The notes under the pieces: model-generated
Seen by the model: the letters and a program-made list of their open reading frames with translations, nothing else
The model's database searches: none
What the model was told of the DNA's origin: nothing
Part shown: one piece after another, positions 44,215 through 52,922 of the stretch
Layout of the letters: each line of letters opens with the position of its first letter
Position numbering within the stretch: the first letter of the stretch is position 1
DNA from: Acidobacteriota bacterium
GTDB taxonomy: Bacteria > Acidobacteriota > Vicinamibacteria > Vicinamibacterales > 2-12-FULL-66-21
Reading direction: 5' to 3'
Assembly (NCBI GenBank): GCA_003222675.1
Contig: QHWT01000099.1
Location: 1 to 52,922 of the forward strand
DNA length: 52,922 nt
Translations under genes and position numbers: made by a program

Positions 44215-47200
44215 TTGTCCTTCTCCCGCTTTCATCCGATCGTTCAACGCTGGTTCGCGAGCACGCTCGGCCAGCCGACGCCGGCGCAGGCACGCGGCTG
44301 GGCATCGATACGTGACGGCCTGCACACGCTCATCGCCGCGCCGACCGGATCGGGCAAGACGCTCGCGGCATTTCTGACGGCGATCGACGATCTGTTTCAG
44401 GACGGCCTTCGCGCGCCGCTGCCCGATGAAGTGCGCGTGCTCTATGTTTCCCCGCTCAAAGCGCTCAGCGCGGACATTCACAAGAATCTCGCGGAGCCGC
44501 GGCGGGCTATCCGCCAGCTCGCGCACGACGCTGGAGTCGATACGCCCAGGATCACGGCGGCCGTGCGCACCGGAGATACGACGCCATCGGAGCGTGCGGC
44601 GATGCTGCGGACGCCGCCTCACATCCTCGTGACGACGCCGGAGTCGCTGTACCTGCTGCTGACATCCGAGCGCAGCCGGCACATGCTCGGGACGGTCCGC
44701 ACCGTCATCGTCGACGAGATCCATGCGGTCATCGGCGGCCGACGCGGCGCGCACCTGGCGCTGTCGCTCGAGCGGCTGCAGCACGTCGTGCACGGTCCGT
44801 TACAGAGGCTCGGATTATCCGCGACACAGAAACCCATCGAGGATGTCGCGCGGTATCTCGTCGGCGCGGCCGGCGGAGGCTGCACGATCGTCGACGAAGG
44901 CCACCGTCGCACGATGGATCTCGGGATCGAACTCCCGCGCTCCACGCTGGATGCGGTGATGTCGCATGAGGTCTGGGAGGAGTACCACGATCGCCTGCAG
45001 GCGCTGATCGAAGCGCATCGGACGACCCTGATCTTCGTGAACACGCGGCGGATGGCCGAGCGGCTGGCGCGGCATTTGAGCGAGCGCCTCGGTGAAGACG
45101 CGGTCACGGCGCATCACGGGAGCCTTTCGAAAGAAAAGCGGCTCGACGCGGAGACGCGCCTCAAGACCGGCCGGCTTCGGGCACTCGTGGCGACCGCCTC
45201 GCTGGAGCTCGGCATCGACATCGGGCACGTGGACCTCGTCTGCCAGATTGGATCGCCCCATCGCATCGCCACGCTGCTGCAGCGCGTCGGCCGATCGGGT
45301 CACACGATCGTCGGCACGCCGAAAGGACGTGTCTTTCCCGTGTCGCGTGACGATTTGATTGAATGTGCCGCGCTGCTGCGGTCCATCGGTCGCGGCGAGC
45401 TCGACGCCATCGTGCAGCACGATGCGCCGCTGGACGTGCTCGCCCAGCAGATCGTCGCCGAATCTTCGTCGCGCGAGGATGCGGCTGTCGAAGACGAGCT
45501 GTTCGCGCTCGTCAGGCGTGCGTGGCCGTACCGCGATCTCGAGCGTGCCGTGTTCGACGCCGTCCTCTCGATGGCTGCCGACGGGTTCTCCACGCGGCGA
45601 GGCCGCCGGGCCGCGCTGCTGCACCGCGACGAGGTGAACGCGCGCGTGCGCGGCCGGCGAGGCTCGCGCCTTCTCGCGCAGACGTCCGGCGGGGCCATCC
45701 CCGAGGTTGCCGATTACCGGGTGGTGCTCGACCCCGAGGAAACGTTCATCGGCACGCTGAACGAGGATTTCGCGATCGAGAGCAGCGCGGGCGACGTTTT
45801 CCAGCTTGGCAACGCCTCGTGGCGCGTGCTGCAGGTGGCGGCCGGTACCGTCCGCGTCGCGGATGCGAAGGGGGCGCCGCCGACGATCCCGTTCTGGCTT
45901 GGGGAAGCGCCCGCTCGAAGCGATGAATTGTCGCGAGCGGTGAGCGACCTGCGCGCGGACATCGATCGTCTTCTGACCGACGATCACTCCGCTGATCGTG
46001 TGGCTTCCCCCCGCACGGGCCATGTGCCTTCCGCCCGCACCGGCCATGTGGCCTCCGCCTTTCCTGGCCTGAGCGAGCGCGAGCGAGTCGAAGGCAGGCG
46101 GAAGGAGACACTCACCGACTGGCTCGTCTCCGAGACGGGCCTCGACGTCGGCGTCTCCGAGCAGATCGCTGACTACTTCACCGAAGGCCAACGCGCGCTG
46201 GGAGTGATCCCGACGCAAGATACGCTCGTCCTCGAGCGTTTCTTCGATGAATCGGGGGGCATGCAGCTCGTGCTCCACGCGCCGTTCGGCAGCCGCATCA
46301 ACAAGGCGTGGGGCCTCGCGCTGCGCAAGCGGTTCTGCCGGCAGTTCAACTTCGAGCTGCAGGCTGCCGCCACCGAGGACGCGCTGCTGCTCTCACTCGG
46401 CCCGCAGCATTCATTCCCGCTGTCCGATGTGTTCCGGTATCTGCACCCGGAGACAACGCGTGACGTGCTGGTACAGGCGTTCCTCGACGCGCCGGTGTTT
46501 CAGACGCGGTGGCGGTGGAATACGACCATCTCGCTTGCCGTGCCGCGCGCGCGCGGCGGACGCAAGCTCGCGCCGCAGCTGCAGCGCATGCTTGCCGACG
46601 ATCTCATGGCCGCGGTGTTTCCGGACGCGGCCGCGTGCCTCGAGAACATTCCCGGCGACCGCGAGATCCCGGATCACCCGCTCGTCAACCAGACGGTCCG
46701 CGACTGCCTGCAGGAGGCCATGGACTTCGACGGCCTCCGCGCCGTGCTCGGCCGCATTCATCGCGGCGAGCTGCAGCTCGTCGCCCGCGACACGCCGGAG
46801 CCGTCGGTCTTCGCACACGAGATCCTCAACGCGAAGCCGTATGCGTTTCTCGACGATGCGCCGCTCGAGGAACGACGAACACACGCGGTGCAGGCGCGCC
46901 GCTCCGGCGACCCATCGTCCGCGGACGATCTCGGCACCCTCGACCCCGCGGCGATCGAACGTGTGCGCGATGAGACGCGCCCCGATCCCCGCAACGCCGA
47001 CGAACTGCACGATGCGTTGTTGACCGCCGGATTCCTCTGCGAGGCGGAGACGACACTCTTCCAGCCAGCGATGTTCGACGTGCTCGGCGCGGAAAATCGT
47101 GCGTGCCGGGCGGACCTTCAGACGCTTCGTAGGGCGGGTCGTCAGACCCGCCTATGGGTCGCGGCCGAGCGTATTCCCGAGATCTGCGCGATTCATCCGG

Positions 47201-48786
47201 AAGCACGCTTCGAGCCCCCACTCGACGCACCACCGTCACGATTGCACCGGACGTGGAGGCGGACGGACGCGATCGTCGAGCTGCTTCGCAGCCGTTTGAC
47301 GATCACGGGCCCAACGACTGCGACCGCGCTCGCGGCATCGCTCGGAATCGAAGATGCCGACGCGGACGCTGCGTTGCTGGCTCTTGAAAGTGAGGGAGTG
47401 GTACTGCGTGGATATTTCACGCCGAACCAGCGCACCCCGAATCCCGCGCCCCGCACCCCGCCTTTCGAGTGGTGCGACCGTGCGCTCCTCGCGCGCATCC
47501 ATCGCTACACGCTCAATCGGCTGCGAGCGGAGATCGAGCCGGTTACGCCCGCGGATTTCATGCGGTTCCTCTTCAACTGGCAACACGTTGCGGGGTCGGC
47601 GCGGCTCACGGGCATCGAGGGCCTGCGCGAGATCATCGCCATCCTCGACGGTTTCGAGCTCCCGGCGGGCGCTTGGGAACGATCGGTGCTGCCGGCGCGA
47701 CTCGACGGCTACGAGCCGTCGCTGCTCGACATGCTGTGTCTGTCGGGGGAGGTGTGCTGGGGCCGATTGTCGAATGGCACGCCGGGTCTCAAGAACCGGC
47801 CTACGGTGATGGGAGCCACTCCGATCGCGCTGTTCCTGCGCGAGCATGCGGCCGGCTGGCACACGCTCGGCGACGCGGACCATCTCAATCGCGAATCGAC
47901 GCTGACCGACCATGCGCGCGCCGTGCTTCACGTGCTCCGCACGCGCGGCGCATCGTTCTTCAGCGATCTCGCGGCCGTGACGCGGCTCGATGCGGACGCC
48001 ATCCGTTCGGCGATTGGCGCGCTCGTCGCATCAGGACTCGCGGCATCCGACGGCTTCTCGGGTCTGCGCGCACTCGTGTGGTCAGCGCAGGGTAAACCGG
48101 CGTCGCGGGATCGACGGACGAACTTTGCCGGCCGATGGACGGCGGTGGATTTTCCGCCCAATAAGGAGCTTCCGCCTGCCTTCGACTCGCTCGCGCTCGC
48201 TCAGGCCAGGAAAGGCGGAAGCCACGCGCCTTCGCCGCAAAGCGGCTACGGCGCGGCAAGCCGTGCACGAGCGATTGAGCTGCAGGCGTGGACACTGTTG
48301 CGGCGCTACGGGATCGTGTTCCGCCGACTCCTGACTCGTGAGCCGAACGCCGCTCCGTGGCGCGAACTGACGCGCATTTATCGCCGACTCGAGGCGCGCG
48401 GCGAGATTCGCGGCGGACGGTTCGTCTCCGGCATGTCGGGTGAGCAGTTCGCGCTTCCCGGCGCCGTGGAGCGTTTGCGCGAGGTGCGCCGCACGCGCGA
48501 CGACGGCGGCCTGACGACGATCAGCACGGCGGACCCCCTCAACCTTGCGGGCATCGTCACCAGCGGAGAACGGATCCGTGCGGCCGGCGGCAATCGCCTC
48601 GTCTACCATGACGGTGTCCCGCTGGCGGTGCGCGAAGGAGACTACGTCCGCGAGCTTGCGCCAATCGCGCCGGAAATTGCGGCGGACGTCTCGCGTGCGT
48701 TGAGCCGCCGCCGGGTAATGACGCTGGCTCAGAGTGGACGACTCAGGGCTCAGGGTGGCTCCGGGCTAAACCTGACTTCACCTTAG
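44215..48786 (+). CDS. lhr: Large ATP-dependent helicase Lhr with in-frame repeat insertions
   Basis: 1523 residues. Superfamily 2 helicase: Walker A APTGSGKT (42-49), TSPLKAL-like YVSPLKALSADIHKNL, TTPESLYLLL, DEIH box in IVDEIHAVIGGRRG, GLSATQ, then the second RecA domain (NTRRMAERLARHLSERL, HHGSLSKEKR, SLELGIDIGHVDLVCQIGSPHRIATLLQRVGRSGH). The long C-terminal part with winged-helix and Lhr-core elements completes the Lhr type used in DNA repair. The start is TTG at 44215, giving FHPIVQRWFASTLGQPTPAQ. At least five stretches look foreign and match repeats: VASPRTGHVPSARTGHVAS with the following SERERVEGRR (about 596-630), RRAGRQTRLW (972-982), RTPNPAPRTPP (1074-1084), NGTPGLKNRPT (1188-1200), LPPAFDSLALAQARKGGSH (1319-1337), and a C-terminal tail LAQSGRLRAQGGSG. 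None breaks the frame. Confidence 0.92.
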   Translation: MSFSRFHPIVQRWFASTLGQPTPAQARGWASIRDGLHTLIAAPTGSGKTLAAFLTAIDDLFQDGLRAPLPDEVRVLYVSPLKALSADIHKNLAEPRRAIRQLAHDAGVDTPRITAAVRTGDTTPSERAAMLRTPPHILVTTPESLYLLLTSERSRHMLGTVRTVIVDEIHAVIGGRRGAHLALSLERLQHVVHGPLQRLGLSATQKPIEDVARYLVGAAGGGCTIVDEGHRRTMDLGIELPRSTLDAVMSHEVWEEYHDRLQALIEAHRTTLIFVNTRRMAERLARHLSERLGEDAVTAHHGSLSKEKRLDAETRLKTGRLRALVATASLELGIDIGHVDLVCQIGSPHRIATLLQRVGRSGHTIVGTPKGRVFPVSRDDLIECAALLRSIGRGELDAIVQHDAPLDVLAQQIVAESSSREDAAVEDELFALVRRAWPYRDLERAVFDAVLSMAADGFSTRRGRRAALLHRDEVNARVRGRRGSRLLAQTSGGAIPEVADYRVVLDPEETFIGTLNEDFAIESSAGDVFQLGNASWRVLQVAAGTVRVADAKGAPPTIPFWLGEAPARSDELSRAVSDLRADIDRLLTDDHSADRVASPRTGHVPSARTGHVASAFPGLSERERVEGRRKETLTDWLVSETGLDVGVSEQIADYFTEGQRALGVIPTQDTLVLERFFDESGGMQLVLHAPFGSRINKAWGLALRKRFCRQFNFELQAAATEDALLLSLGPQHSFPLSDVFRYLHPETTRDVLVQAFLDAPVFQTRWRWNTTISLAVPRARGGRKLAPQLQRMLADDLMAAVFPDAAACLENIPGDREIPDHPLVNQTVRDCLQEAMDFDGLRAVLGRIHRGELQLVARDTPEPSVFAHEILNAKPYAFLDDAPLEERRTHAVQARRSGDPSSADDLGTLDPAAIERVRDETRPDPRNADELHDALLTAGFLCEAETTLFQPAMFDVLGAENRACRADLQTLRRAGRQTRLWVAAERIPEICAIHPEARFEPPLDAPPSRLHRTWRRTDAIVELLRSRLTITGPTTATALAASLGIEDADADAALLALESEGVVLRGYFTPNQRTPNPAPRTPPFEWCDRALLARIHRYTLNRLRAEIEPVTPADFMRFLFNWQHVAGSARLTGIEGLREIIAILDGFELPAGAWERSVLPARLDGYEPSLLDMLCLSGEVCWGRLSNGTPGLKNRPTVMGATPIALFLREHAAGWHTLGDADHLNRESTLTDHARAVLHVLRTRGASFFSDLAAVTRLDADAIRSAIGALVASGLAASDGFSGLRALVWSAQGKPASRDRRTNFAGRWTAVDFPPNKELPPAFDSLALAQARKGGSHAPSPQSGYGAASRARAIELQAWTLLRRYGIVFRRLLTREPNAAPWRELTRIYRRLEARGEIRGGRFVSGMSGEQFALPGAVERLREVRRTRDDGGLTTISTADPLNLAGIVTSGERIRAAGGNRLVYHDGVPLAVREGDYVRELAPIAPEIAADVSRALSRRRVMTLAQSGRLRAQGGSGLNLTSP
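46000..46104. repeat. Palindromic element long form with two 24-bp head units, inside lhr
   Basis: Two 24-bp tandem units (46000-46023 and 46024-46047), each starting GTGNCTTCC and ending GGCCAT, precede a 57-bp element (46048-46104). That element matches the reverse complement of 48169-48225 with one mismatch. It is read as VASAFPGLSERERVEGRRK. All three lengths (24, 24, 57) are multiples of three, so the frame is kept. Confidence 0.9.
47130..47154. repeat. Hairpin element inside lhr (TAGGCGGGTC type)
   Basis: TAGGGCGGGTC and GACCCGCCTA pair with one bulged base around a short loop. Read in frame as RRAGRQTRL, a stretch out of character with the Lhr sequence around it. Confidence 0.65.
47432..47466. 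repeat. Heptad repeat inside lhr, GCACCCC type
   Basis: Five 7-bp units in register (GCACCCC, GAATCCC, GCGCCCC, GCACCCC, GCCTTTC), read as TPNPAPRTPP. The consensus is the same as in the intergenic array at 42983-43010. Confidence 0.75.
47781..47800. repeat. Hairpin inside lhr
   Basis: GCCGG...CCGGC arms with an inner TCT/AGA pairing and a two-base loop; only one mismatched pair. Read as TPGLKNRP. Weaker than the other lhr insertions but placed at a loop-like point of the protein. Confidence 0.5.
48169..48225. repeat. Palindromic element long form, inverted copy inside lhr
   Basis: 57 bp, reverse complement of 46048-46104 with one mismatch. Arms CTTCCGCCT and AGGCGGAAG plus CCAC enclose a 35-bp centre with its own internal symmetry. 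Read as LPPAFDSLALAQARKGGSH. It is followed by a further repeat-like stretch at about 48229-48262 (CTTCGCCGCAAAGCGGC). Confidence 0.92.
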
Positions 48787-48817
48787 GGCGGCTCAGGGAT
48801 TATGGCTCAGGGCTCGC
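48740..48817. repeat. Heptad repeat, GGCTCAG type, spanning both convergent stop codons
   Basis: GACTCAG and GGCTCAG at 48740-48753, then GGCTCAG, GGATTAT, GGCTCAG, GGCTCGC at 48790-48817. The array encodes the last residues of Lhr on plus and of the symporter ([10 protein letters not shown]) on minus. Confidence 0.8.
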
Positions 48818-50101
48818 TGGTGCCAGCGCCAGATCGACATCCCGCGCGGCGGCGCCAGGGTGCGCGAGGACGGCGCGCGCGCGAGGCAGATCGAGCGCGT
48901 CGTCCCAGCGCGCGATCGCGACGGTCGCAACGGCGTTGCCCGTGATGTTGGTGAGCGCGCGCGCTTCGGACATGAACCGATCCACGCCGACGAGGAGCGC
49001 GAGACCGGCGGGAGGAATCGCCGGCACCGTCGACAAGGTCGCCGCGAGCGTGATGAAGCCGCTGCCGGTGACCCCTGCAGCCCCTTTCGACGTCAGCATC
49101 AGCACCGCTAGGATCGACACCTGCTGCCACACGGAGAGCTGTACGCCGCTCGCCTGCGCCACGAAGATCGCCGCCATCGTCATGTAGATCGCCGTGCCAT
49201 CGAGATTGAACGAGTAGCCGGCCGGCACGACGAGGCCGACCACCGGCTTGCTGCAGCCCAGGCGTTCGAGCTTCGCCATCAGCCGCGGCAGCGCGGATTC
49301 AGACGAGGAGGTCCCGAGCACGATCAGCAGTTCCTCCGCGATGTAGCGCAGAAACGGCAGCAGCCGAAGCCCCGACACCCACAGGATGCCGCCGAGCACG
49401 AAGACGACGAACAGCAGGCACGTGATGTAGACGCCGGCCATCAGCTTGCCGAGCGACATCAGCGATCCGATGCCGTAGCGCCCGACCGTGAACGCCATCG
49501 CGCCGAACGCACCGATCGGCGCGAGCCGCATGATGATGCCGATGACGGCGAACAGCGCCTGCGAGGCCTGATCGATGATCGCAACGAGCGGCTTCACGCG
49601 ATCGCCGAGCCCGAGCAGCGCGACGCCGATCAGCGTGGAGACGACGAGCACCTGCAGGATGTCGCCGCGCGCAAAGGCATCGACGATGGTGGTGGGAATG
49701 ATGTTGAGGAGAAAGCCGACGGTGGTGTCGTGCGATTGCGCGGCCTGGGTGCCGTATCCGGCCGCGGCCTGCACGTCAACGGGCGTGGCGGTCACGTGCA
49801 ATCCCGCGCCCGGCTGCAGCACATTGACCACGACGAGGCCGATGATCAGCGCGATCGTCGACACGACCTCGAAGTAGATGAACGCGCGCAGCCCGATACG
49901 GCCGACCTCACGCATGGCACCCATGTGCGCGATGCCGACGACAATCGTCGTGAAGATGATCGGCGCGATCATCATGCGGATCAGCTTGATGAATCCATCG
50001 CCGAGCGGCCGCATCGCGGCGCCGGTTTCCGGCCACAGGATCCCGACGAGCACGCCGAGCGCGATGCCGGTGAGCACCTGGACGTAGAGGTTCCTGTGCA
50101 C
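48800..50101 (-). CDS. Dicarboxylate/amino acid:cation symporter (DctA/GltP family)
   Basis: 433 residues with the glutamate-transporter (DAACS) fold: eight helices and two re-entrant hairpins. Signature pieces are [13 protein letters not shown] (hairpin 1), [19 protein letters not shown] (helix 7), [18 protein letters not shown] (hairpin 2) and [18 protein letters not shown] (helix 8). Imports C4-dicarboxylates or Glu/Asp with H+ or Na+; which one cannot be settled from sequence alone. Helix 8 resembles DctA more than GltP, a weak hint. The C-terminal tail (APASPEP) is encoded by heptad repeat DNA. Divergent from the iorAB-like genes. Confidence 0.92.
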   Translation of the reverse strand: MHRNLYVQVLTGIALGVLVGILWPETGAAMRPLGDGFIKLIRMMIAPIIFTTIVVGIAHMGAMREVGRIGLRAFIYFEVVSTIALIIGLVVVNVLQPGAGLHVTATPVDVQAAAGYGTQAAQSHDTTVGFLLNIIPTTIVDAFARGDILQVLVVSTLIGVALLGLGDRVKPLVAIIDQASQALFAVIGIIMRLAPIGAFGAMAFTVGRYGIGSLMSLGKLMAGVYITCLLFVVFVLGGILWVSGLRLLPFLRYIAEELLIVLGTSSSESALPRLMAKLERLGCSKPVVGLVVPAGYSFNLDGTAIYMTMAAIFVAQASGVQLSVWQQVSILAVLMLTSKGAAGVTGSGFITLAATLSTVPAIPPAGLALLVGVDRFMSEARALTNITGNAVATVAIARWDDALDLPRARAVLAHPGAAARDVDLALAPASPEP

Positions 50102-50178
50102 GGTAGTTGCTCTATACTAGTCGGCCACAACAGTTCCTTCGAGCGGACATTCCAGAAATTCGAAGTGGGAGCCAGCCC

Positions 50179-50682
50179 ATGCCCTACACGTTGAGCGTCA
50201 ATGGCAAATCGACCAGCGTCGACGTCCCGGCCGACATGCCGCTGCTCTGGGTCCTGCGCGATGTCCTGAACCTGAAAGGCACCAAGTACGGCTGCGGCGT
50301 CGGCCAGTGCGGCGCGTGCACGGTGCACCTGCGCGGCAGGCCGGTGCGATCGTGCCAGACGCCGATCTCGGCCACGGCCGGCGCGCCGATCACGACGGTG
50401 GAAGGTTTGTCGGCCGACGGATCGCATCCCGTGCAGCGCGCGTGGATGGAGATCGACGTGCCGCAGTGCGGCTACTGCCAGGCCGGGCAGATCATGTCTG
50501 CGGCGGCGCTGCTCGCGCAGAAACCGAAGCCGACCGACGCCGACATCGACGAAGCCATGACCGGCAACATCTGCCGTTGCGGAACGTATCTCAGGATCCG
50601 CCAGGCGATTCACCGCGCGGCCGACATGTCGCGCACCCGAACAACCACCAGCGAGCCGGCGCGCAAGTCCGGCGATCGATAA
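50179..50682 (+). CDS. (2Fe-2S)-binding subunit of a molybdenum hydroxylase (IorA-like)
   Basis: 167 residues from Met at 50179 ([10 protein letters not shown]), which has GGGAG upstream; the ORF extends 24 codons further without support. Plant-type ferredoxin cluster [14 protein letters not shown]...SC and a second cluster CGYCQAGQI...GNICRCGTY, the standard pair of the xanthine oxidase family small subunit. It passes electrons from the Mo centre of the next gene to an external acceptor. The short C-terminal tail is basic and Thr-rich. No FAD subunit is present, as in isoquinoline 1-oxidoreductase type enzymes. Confidence 0.93.
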   Translation: MPYTLSVNGKSTSVDVPADMPLLWVLRDVLNLKGTKYGCGVGQCGACTVHLRGRPVRSCQTPISATAGAPITTVEGLSADGSHPVQRAWMEIDVPQCGYCQAGQIMSAAALLAQKPKPTDADIDEAMTGNICRCGTYLRIRQAIHRAADMSRTRTTTSEPARKSGDR

Positions 50683-50694
50683 GGAGGAGGCGCC

Positions 50695-52848
50695 ATGACC
50701 CAGATGGTCCTTGACCGCCGCTCGTTCCTCCGCGTCACCGCGATCGCCGGCGGCGGCTTGATGATTGCCGCGTATATCGATCCGGTTGCGGATCTGTTCG
50801 CGCAGGCGACGGGCACTCCCCCGCCGCTGCTGCTGCCCGCGGCGTTCATCACGATCAACGCCGATGGCACGGTGACCATCGTCGCGAAAAATCCGGAGAT
50901 CGGCCAGGGGGTGAAGACGTCGCTCCCGATGCTCATCGCCGAGGAGCTCGACGTCGACTGGAAGAACGTGAAAACGGCACAAGCCGATCTCGACGAGAAG
51001 GCTTACGGCCGGCAGGCTGCCGGCGGCAGCACCGCGACGCCGACCAACTGGGAGCCGCTGCGTCGAGTCGGTGCCGCCGGGCGTCAGATGATGATTGCCG
51101 CTGCGGCCCAGACGTGGGGCGTTCAGGAAACGGAGTGCGAGACGGCGTCGGGACAGGTGCTCCATCGCGCCACGAACAAAACCGCCACGTATGCGTCGCT
51201 CGCGGCGAAGGCCGCGACGCTGACGCCGCCTGACGAGACAGCGATCAAGGCGATCAAGCTGAAGGATCCGAAGGACTACAAGATCGTCGGCAAGGCCACG
51301 CCAGGGGTCGACAACCTGTCGATCGTCACGGGCAAGCCGCTCTTCAGCATCGACTTCACGCTGCCCGGCATGCTGTTCGCCGTGTACGAAAAGTGCCCCG
51401 TGTTCGCCGGCAAGGCCGTCAGCGCCAACCTCGACGAGATCAAGGCGCAGCCCGGCGTCCGCCACGCGTTCCTCGTCGAGGGCACCAAAGACCTGACGGG
51501 ACTCCACAGCGGCGTCGCAATCGTCGCCGACACGTGGTGGCAGGCGCGGACCGCGAGAACGAAGCTGAAGGTGCAGTGGGACGAAGGGGCGACGGCGGGC
51601 AACAGCAGCGCGGACTTCGCGAAGCGCGCGGTCGCGCTGTCGAAACAGGCACCCGGCTTCTCGATCCGTGAGGACGGGCATGTCGACACCGCGCTTGCCG
51701 GTGCCGCCAGAGTCGTGGAAGCGGCATACGCCTATCCATTCCTCTCGCATGCGCCACTCGAGCCGGAGAACTGCGCCGCGCTGCTCGTCTCGAAAACACT
51801 CGGTGTCTCTGAAGGGGATATCAAGATTCACCTGATGCGTGCCGGCGGCGGCTTCGGACGGCGTCTGACCAACGACTACATGGTCGAAGCGGCCGCCATC
51901 GCGAAACAGGTCGGCGTGCCCGTGAAGCTGCTGTGGACGCGCGAAGACGACATGCAGCACGATCACTATCGTCCGGGCGGGTTCCACTTCCTCAAGGGTG
52001 GCATCAACGCGTCAGGCAATCTCGTCGCGTGGCGCAACCACTTCGTCAGCTACGGCGAAGGACAGCAGTTCGCTGCGTCGGCCGGCATTGCCGGGAGCCA
52101 GTTCCCCGCGAGCTTCGTCGACGACTTTTCGTTCGGCGCCAGCCTCATGCCCCTTGGCGTGCCCACCTACGCGATGCGCGCGCCGGGCAGTAACGCGTTT
52201 TCGTGGGTCTTCCAGTCGTTCATCGACGAGCTCGCGCAGGCCGCGGGAAAGGATCCGATCGACTTCCGACTCGCCCTGTTGACCGGCCCGCGCAAGAAGA
52301 CTGAGAAGGACAGCGATGGGTTCGATCCGTCGCGCGCCACCGGCGTACTGAAGCTCGTGCGCGAGAAGTCGGCCTGGGGCACGCGCAAGCTCCCGGCCGG
52401 GACCGGCATGGGCGTGGCATTCCAGTACTCGCACCGCGGATATTTCGCGCACGTCGCGGAAGTCCGCGTGGCTGGCAACGCGCTGAAAGTGAACAAGGTC
52501 TGGGTCGCCGGCGACGTCGGCAGCCAGATCGTCAACCCGAGCATGGCCATCAATCAGGTGCAAGGCTCGGTCATCGAAGGCCTCAGCCACCTCATGGCGT
52601 GGGAAATGACGTTCGAAGGCGGACGCGCGGTGCAGTCGAACTTCACCCAGTACCAGCCCACGCGCATCGCACAGGCGCCGCCGGAGATCGAAGTGCATTT
52701 CCTGCAGACCACGTTCCCGCCGACCGGGATGGGCGAGCCGGCGCTGCCGCCGCTGCTGCCGGCGGTCTGCAACGCGATCTTCGCCGCCACAGGCAAGCGC
52801 ATTCGGACGCTGCCGCTCAGCAAGAGCGGGATGGCCTGGGCGACGTAA
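50695..52848 (+). CDS. Molybdopterin-binding large subunit of a molybdenum hydroxylase (IorB-like)
   Basis: 717 residues with a Tat-type signal ([15 protein letters not shown]), so the complex is exported folded. Xanthine-oxidase-family Mo domains: [69 protein letters not shown], then [18 protein letters not shown] and [21 protein letters not shown]. This is the two-subunit IorB/aldehyde-oxidase-like type. The substrate (N-heterocycle or aldehyde) cannot be assigned. A strong AAGGAGGAGG precedes the ATG, and the small-subunit gene ends 12 bases before. Maturation and cofactor genes are not in the window. Confidence 0.93.
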   Translation: MTQMVLDRRSFLRVTAIAGGGLMIAAYIDPVADLFAQATGTPPPLLLPAAFITINADGTVTIVAKNPEIGQGVKTSLPMLIAEELDVDWKNVKTAQADLDEKAYGRQAAGGSTATPTNWEPLRRVGAAGRQMMIAAAAQTWGVQETECETASGQVLHRATNKTATYASLAAKAATLTPPDETAIKAIKLKDPKDYKIVGKATPGVDNLSIVTGKPLFSIDFTLPGMLFAVYEKCPVFAGKAVSANLDEIKAQPGVRHAFLVEGTKDLTGLHSGVAIVADTWWQARTARTKLKVQWDEGATAGNSSADFAKRAVALSKQAPGFSIREDGHVDTALAGAARVVEAAYAYPFLSHAPLEPENCAALLVSKTLGVSEGDIKIHLMRAGGGFGRRLTNDYMVEAAAIAKQVGVPVKLLWTREDDMQHDHYRPGGFHFLKGGINASGNLVAWRNHFVSYGEGQQFAASAGIAGSQFPASFVDDFSFGASLMPLGVPTYAMRAPGSNAFSWVFQSFIDELAQAAGKDPIDFRLALLTGPRKKTEKDSDGFDPSRATGVLKLVREKSAWGTRKLPAGTGMGVAFQYSHRGYFAHVAEVRVAGNALKVNKVWVAGDVGSQIVNPSMAINQVQGSVIEGLSHLMAWEMTFEGGRAVQSNFTQYQPTRIAQAPPEIEVHFLQTTFPPTGMGEPALPPLLPAVCNAIFAATGKRIRTLPLSKSGMAWAT

Positions 52849-52860
52849 CGGAGAACCACG

Positions 52861-52881
52861 GACGGAGGACGGTTGACGGCA
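52861..52881. repeat. Heptad repeat, GACGGNN type, three units
   Basis: GACGGAG, GACGGTT, GACGGCA in register, 12 bases after the stop of the large subunit. Short, but same period and same 3' position as the other loci. Confidence 0.55.
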
Positions 52882-52922
52882 AATACCGCAACCGGCCTCC
52901 GAACCTGAGAGCCGGGTCTGAA

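Noticed and set aside
50081-50125. Promoter for the iorAB-like genes (TATACT at 50113-50118)
   Set aside because: The -10-like hexamer is good but the -35 (TTCCTG, 16-base spacing) is weak; not enough to list as a feature.

Overview
The window is GC-rich and gene-dense and most likely comes from an Acidobacteriota genome, probably the Vicinamibacteria side of that phylum. The best evidence is three orphan MacB/FtsX-type permeases of the acidobacterial duplicated kind (ADOP), a PadR regulator divergent from one of them, and a VWFA-related acidobacterial secreted protein. No phage, plasmid, IS, CRISPR, tRNA or rRNA gene was seen; this looks like chromosome.

Layout. 1-14.5 kb: two tandem minus-strand copies of a giant secreted multidomain protein. 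Each begins with an N,N-dimethylformamidase-large-subunit-like region, then DUF4082 and FN3 domains. Copy 2 continues into cadherin-like, Calx-beta and LamG-like modules. Both copies are frameshifted by short deletions. 14.8-23.6 kb: a frameshifted ADOP permease, a hydrophilic small protein, an EamA exporter, an RhlE-like helicase, a second ADOP, and PadR with a permease-prefix-like protein. 23.7-26 kb: a minus-strand run of a Clp-like AAA+ protein fused to a receiver domain, a VOC protein and a DinB-like protein. 26.1-32.4 kb: alpha/beta hydrolase, PEP carboxylase, ArfB, and an SRPBCC plus zinc alcohol dehydrogenase pair. 32.5-39.6 kb: third ADOP, cupredoxin lipoprotein, VWFA protein, DUF4412 protein and a broken Nal1-like protease. 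39.6-48.8 kb: ArgG, lipid-kinase-like protein, metallothionein, trypsin-like lipoprotein, two membrane proteins and the large helicase Lhr. 48.8-52.9 kb: a DctA/GltP symporter divergent from a two-subunit molybdenum hydroxylase (IorAB-like).

The most unusual content is non-genic. First, at least twelve loci hold degenerate tandem repeats with a strict 7-bp period but a different consensus at each place. Most touch or follow stop codons. Second, a family of palindromic elements (arms CTTCCGCCT/AGGCGGAAG, short 24-bp and long 57-bp forms) sits between genes and also in frame inside lhr. lhr alone carries about six separate repeat insertions without losing its frame. Third, at least four genes carry short deletions that break the frame, plus one in-frame loss in a signal peptide and one missing start codon. 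These may be real decay or a recurrent assembly artefact.
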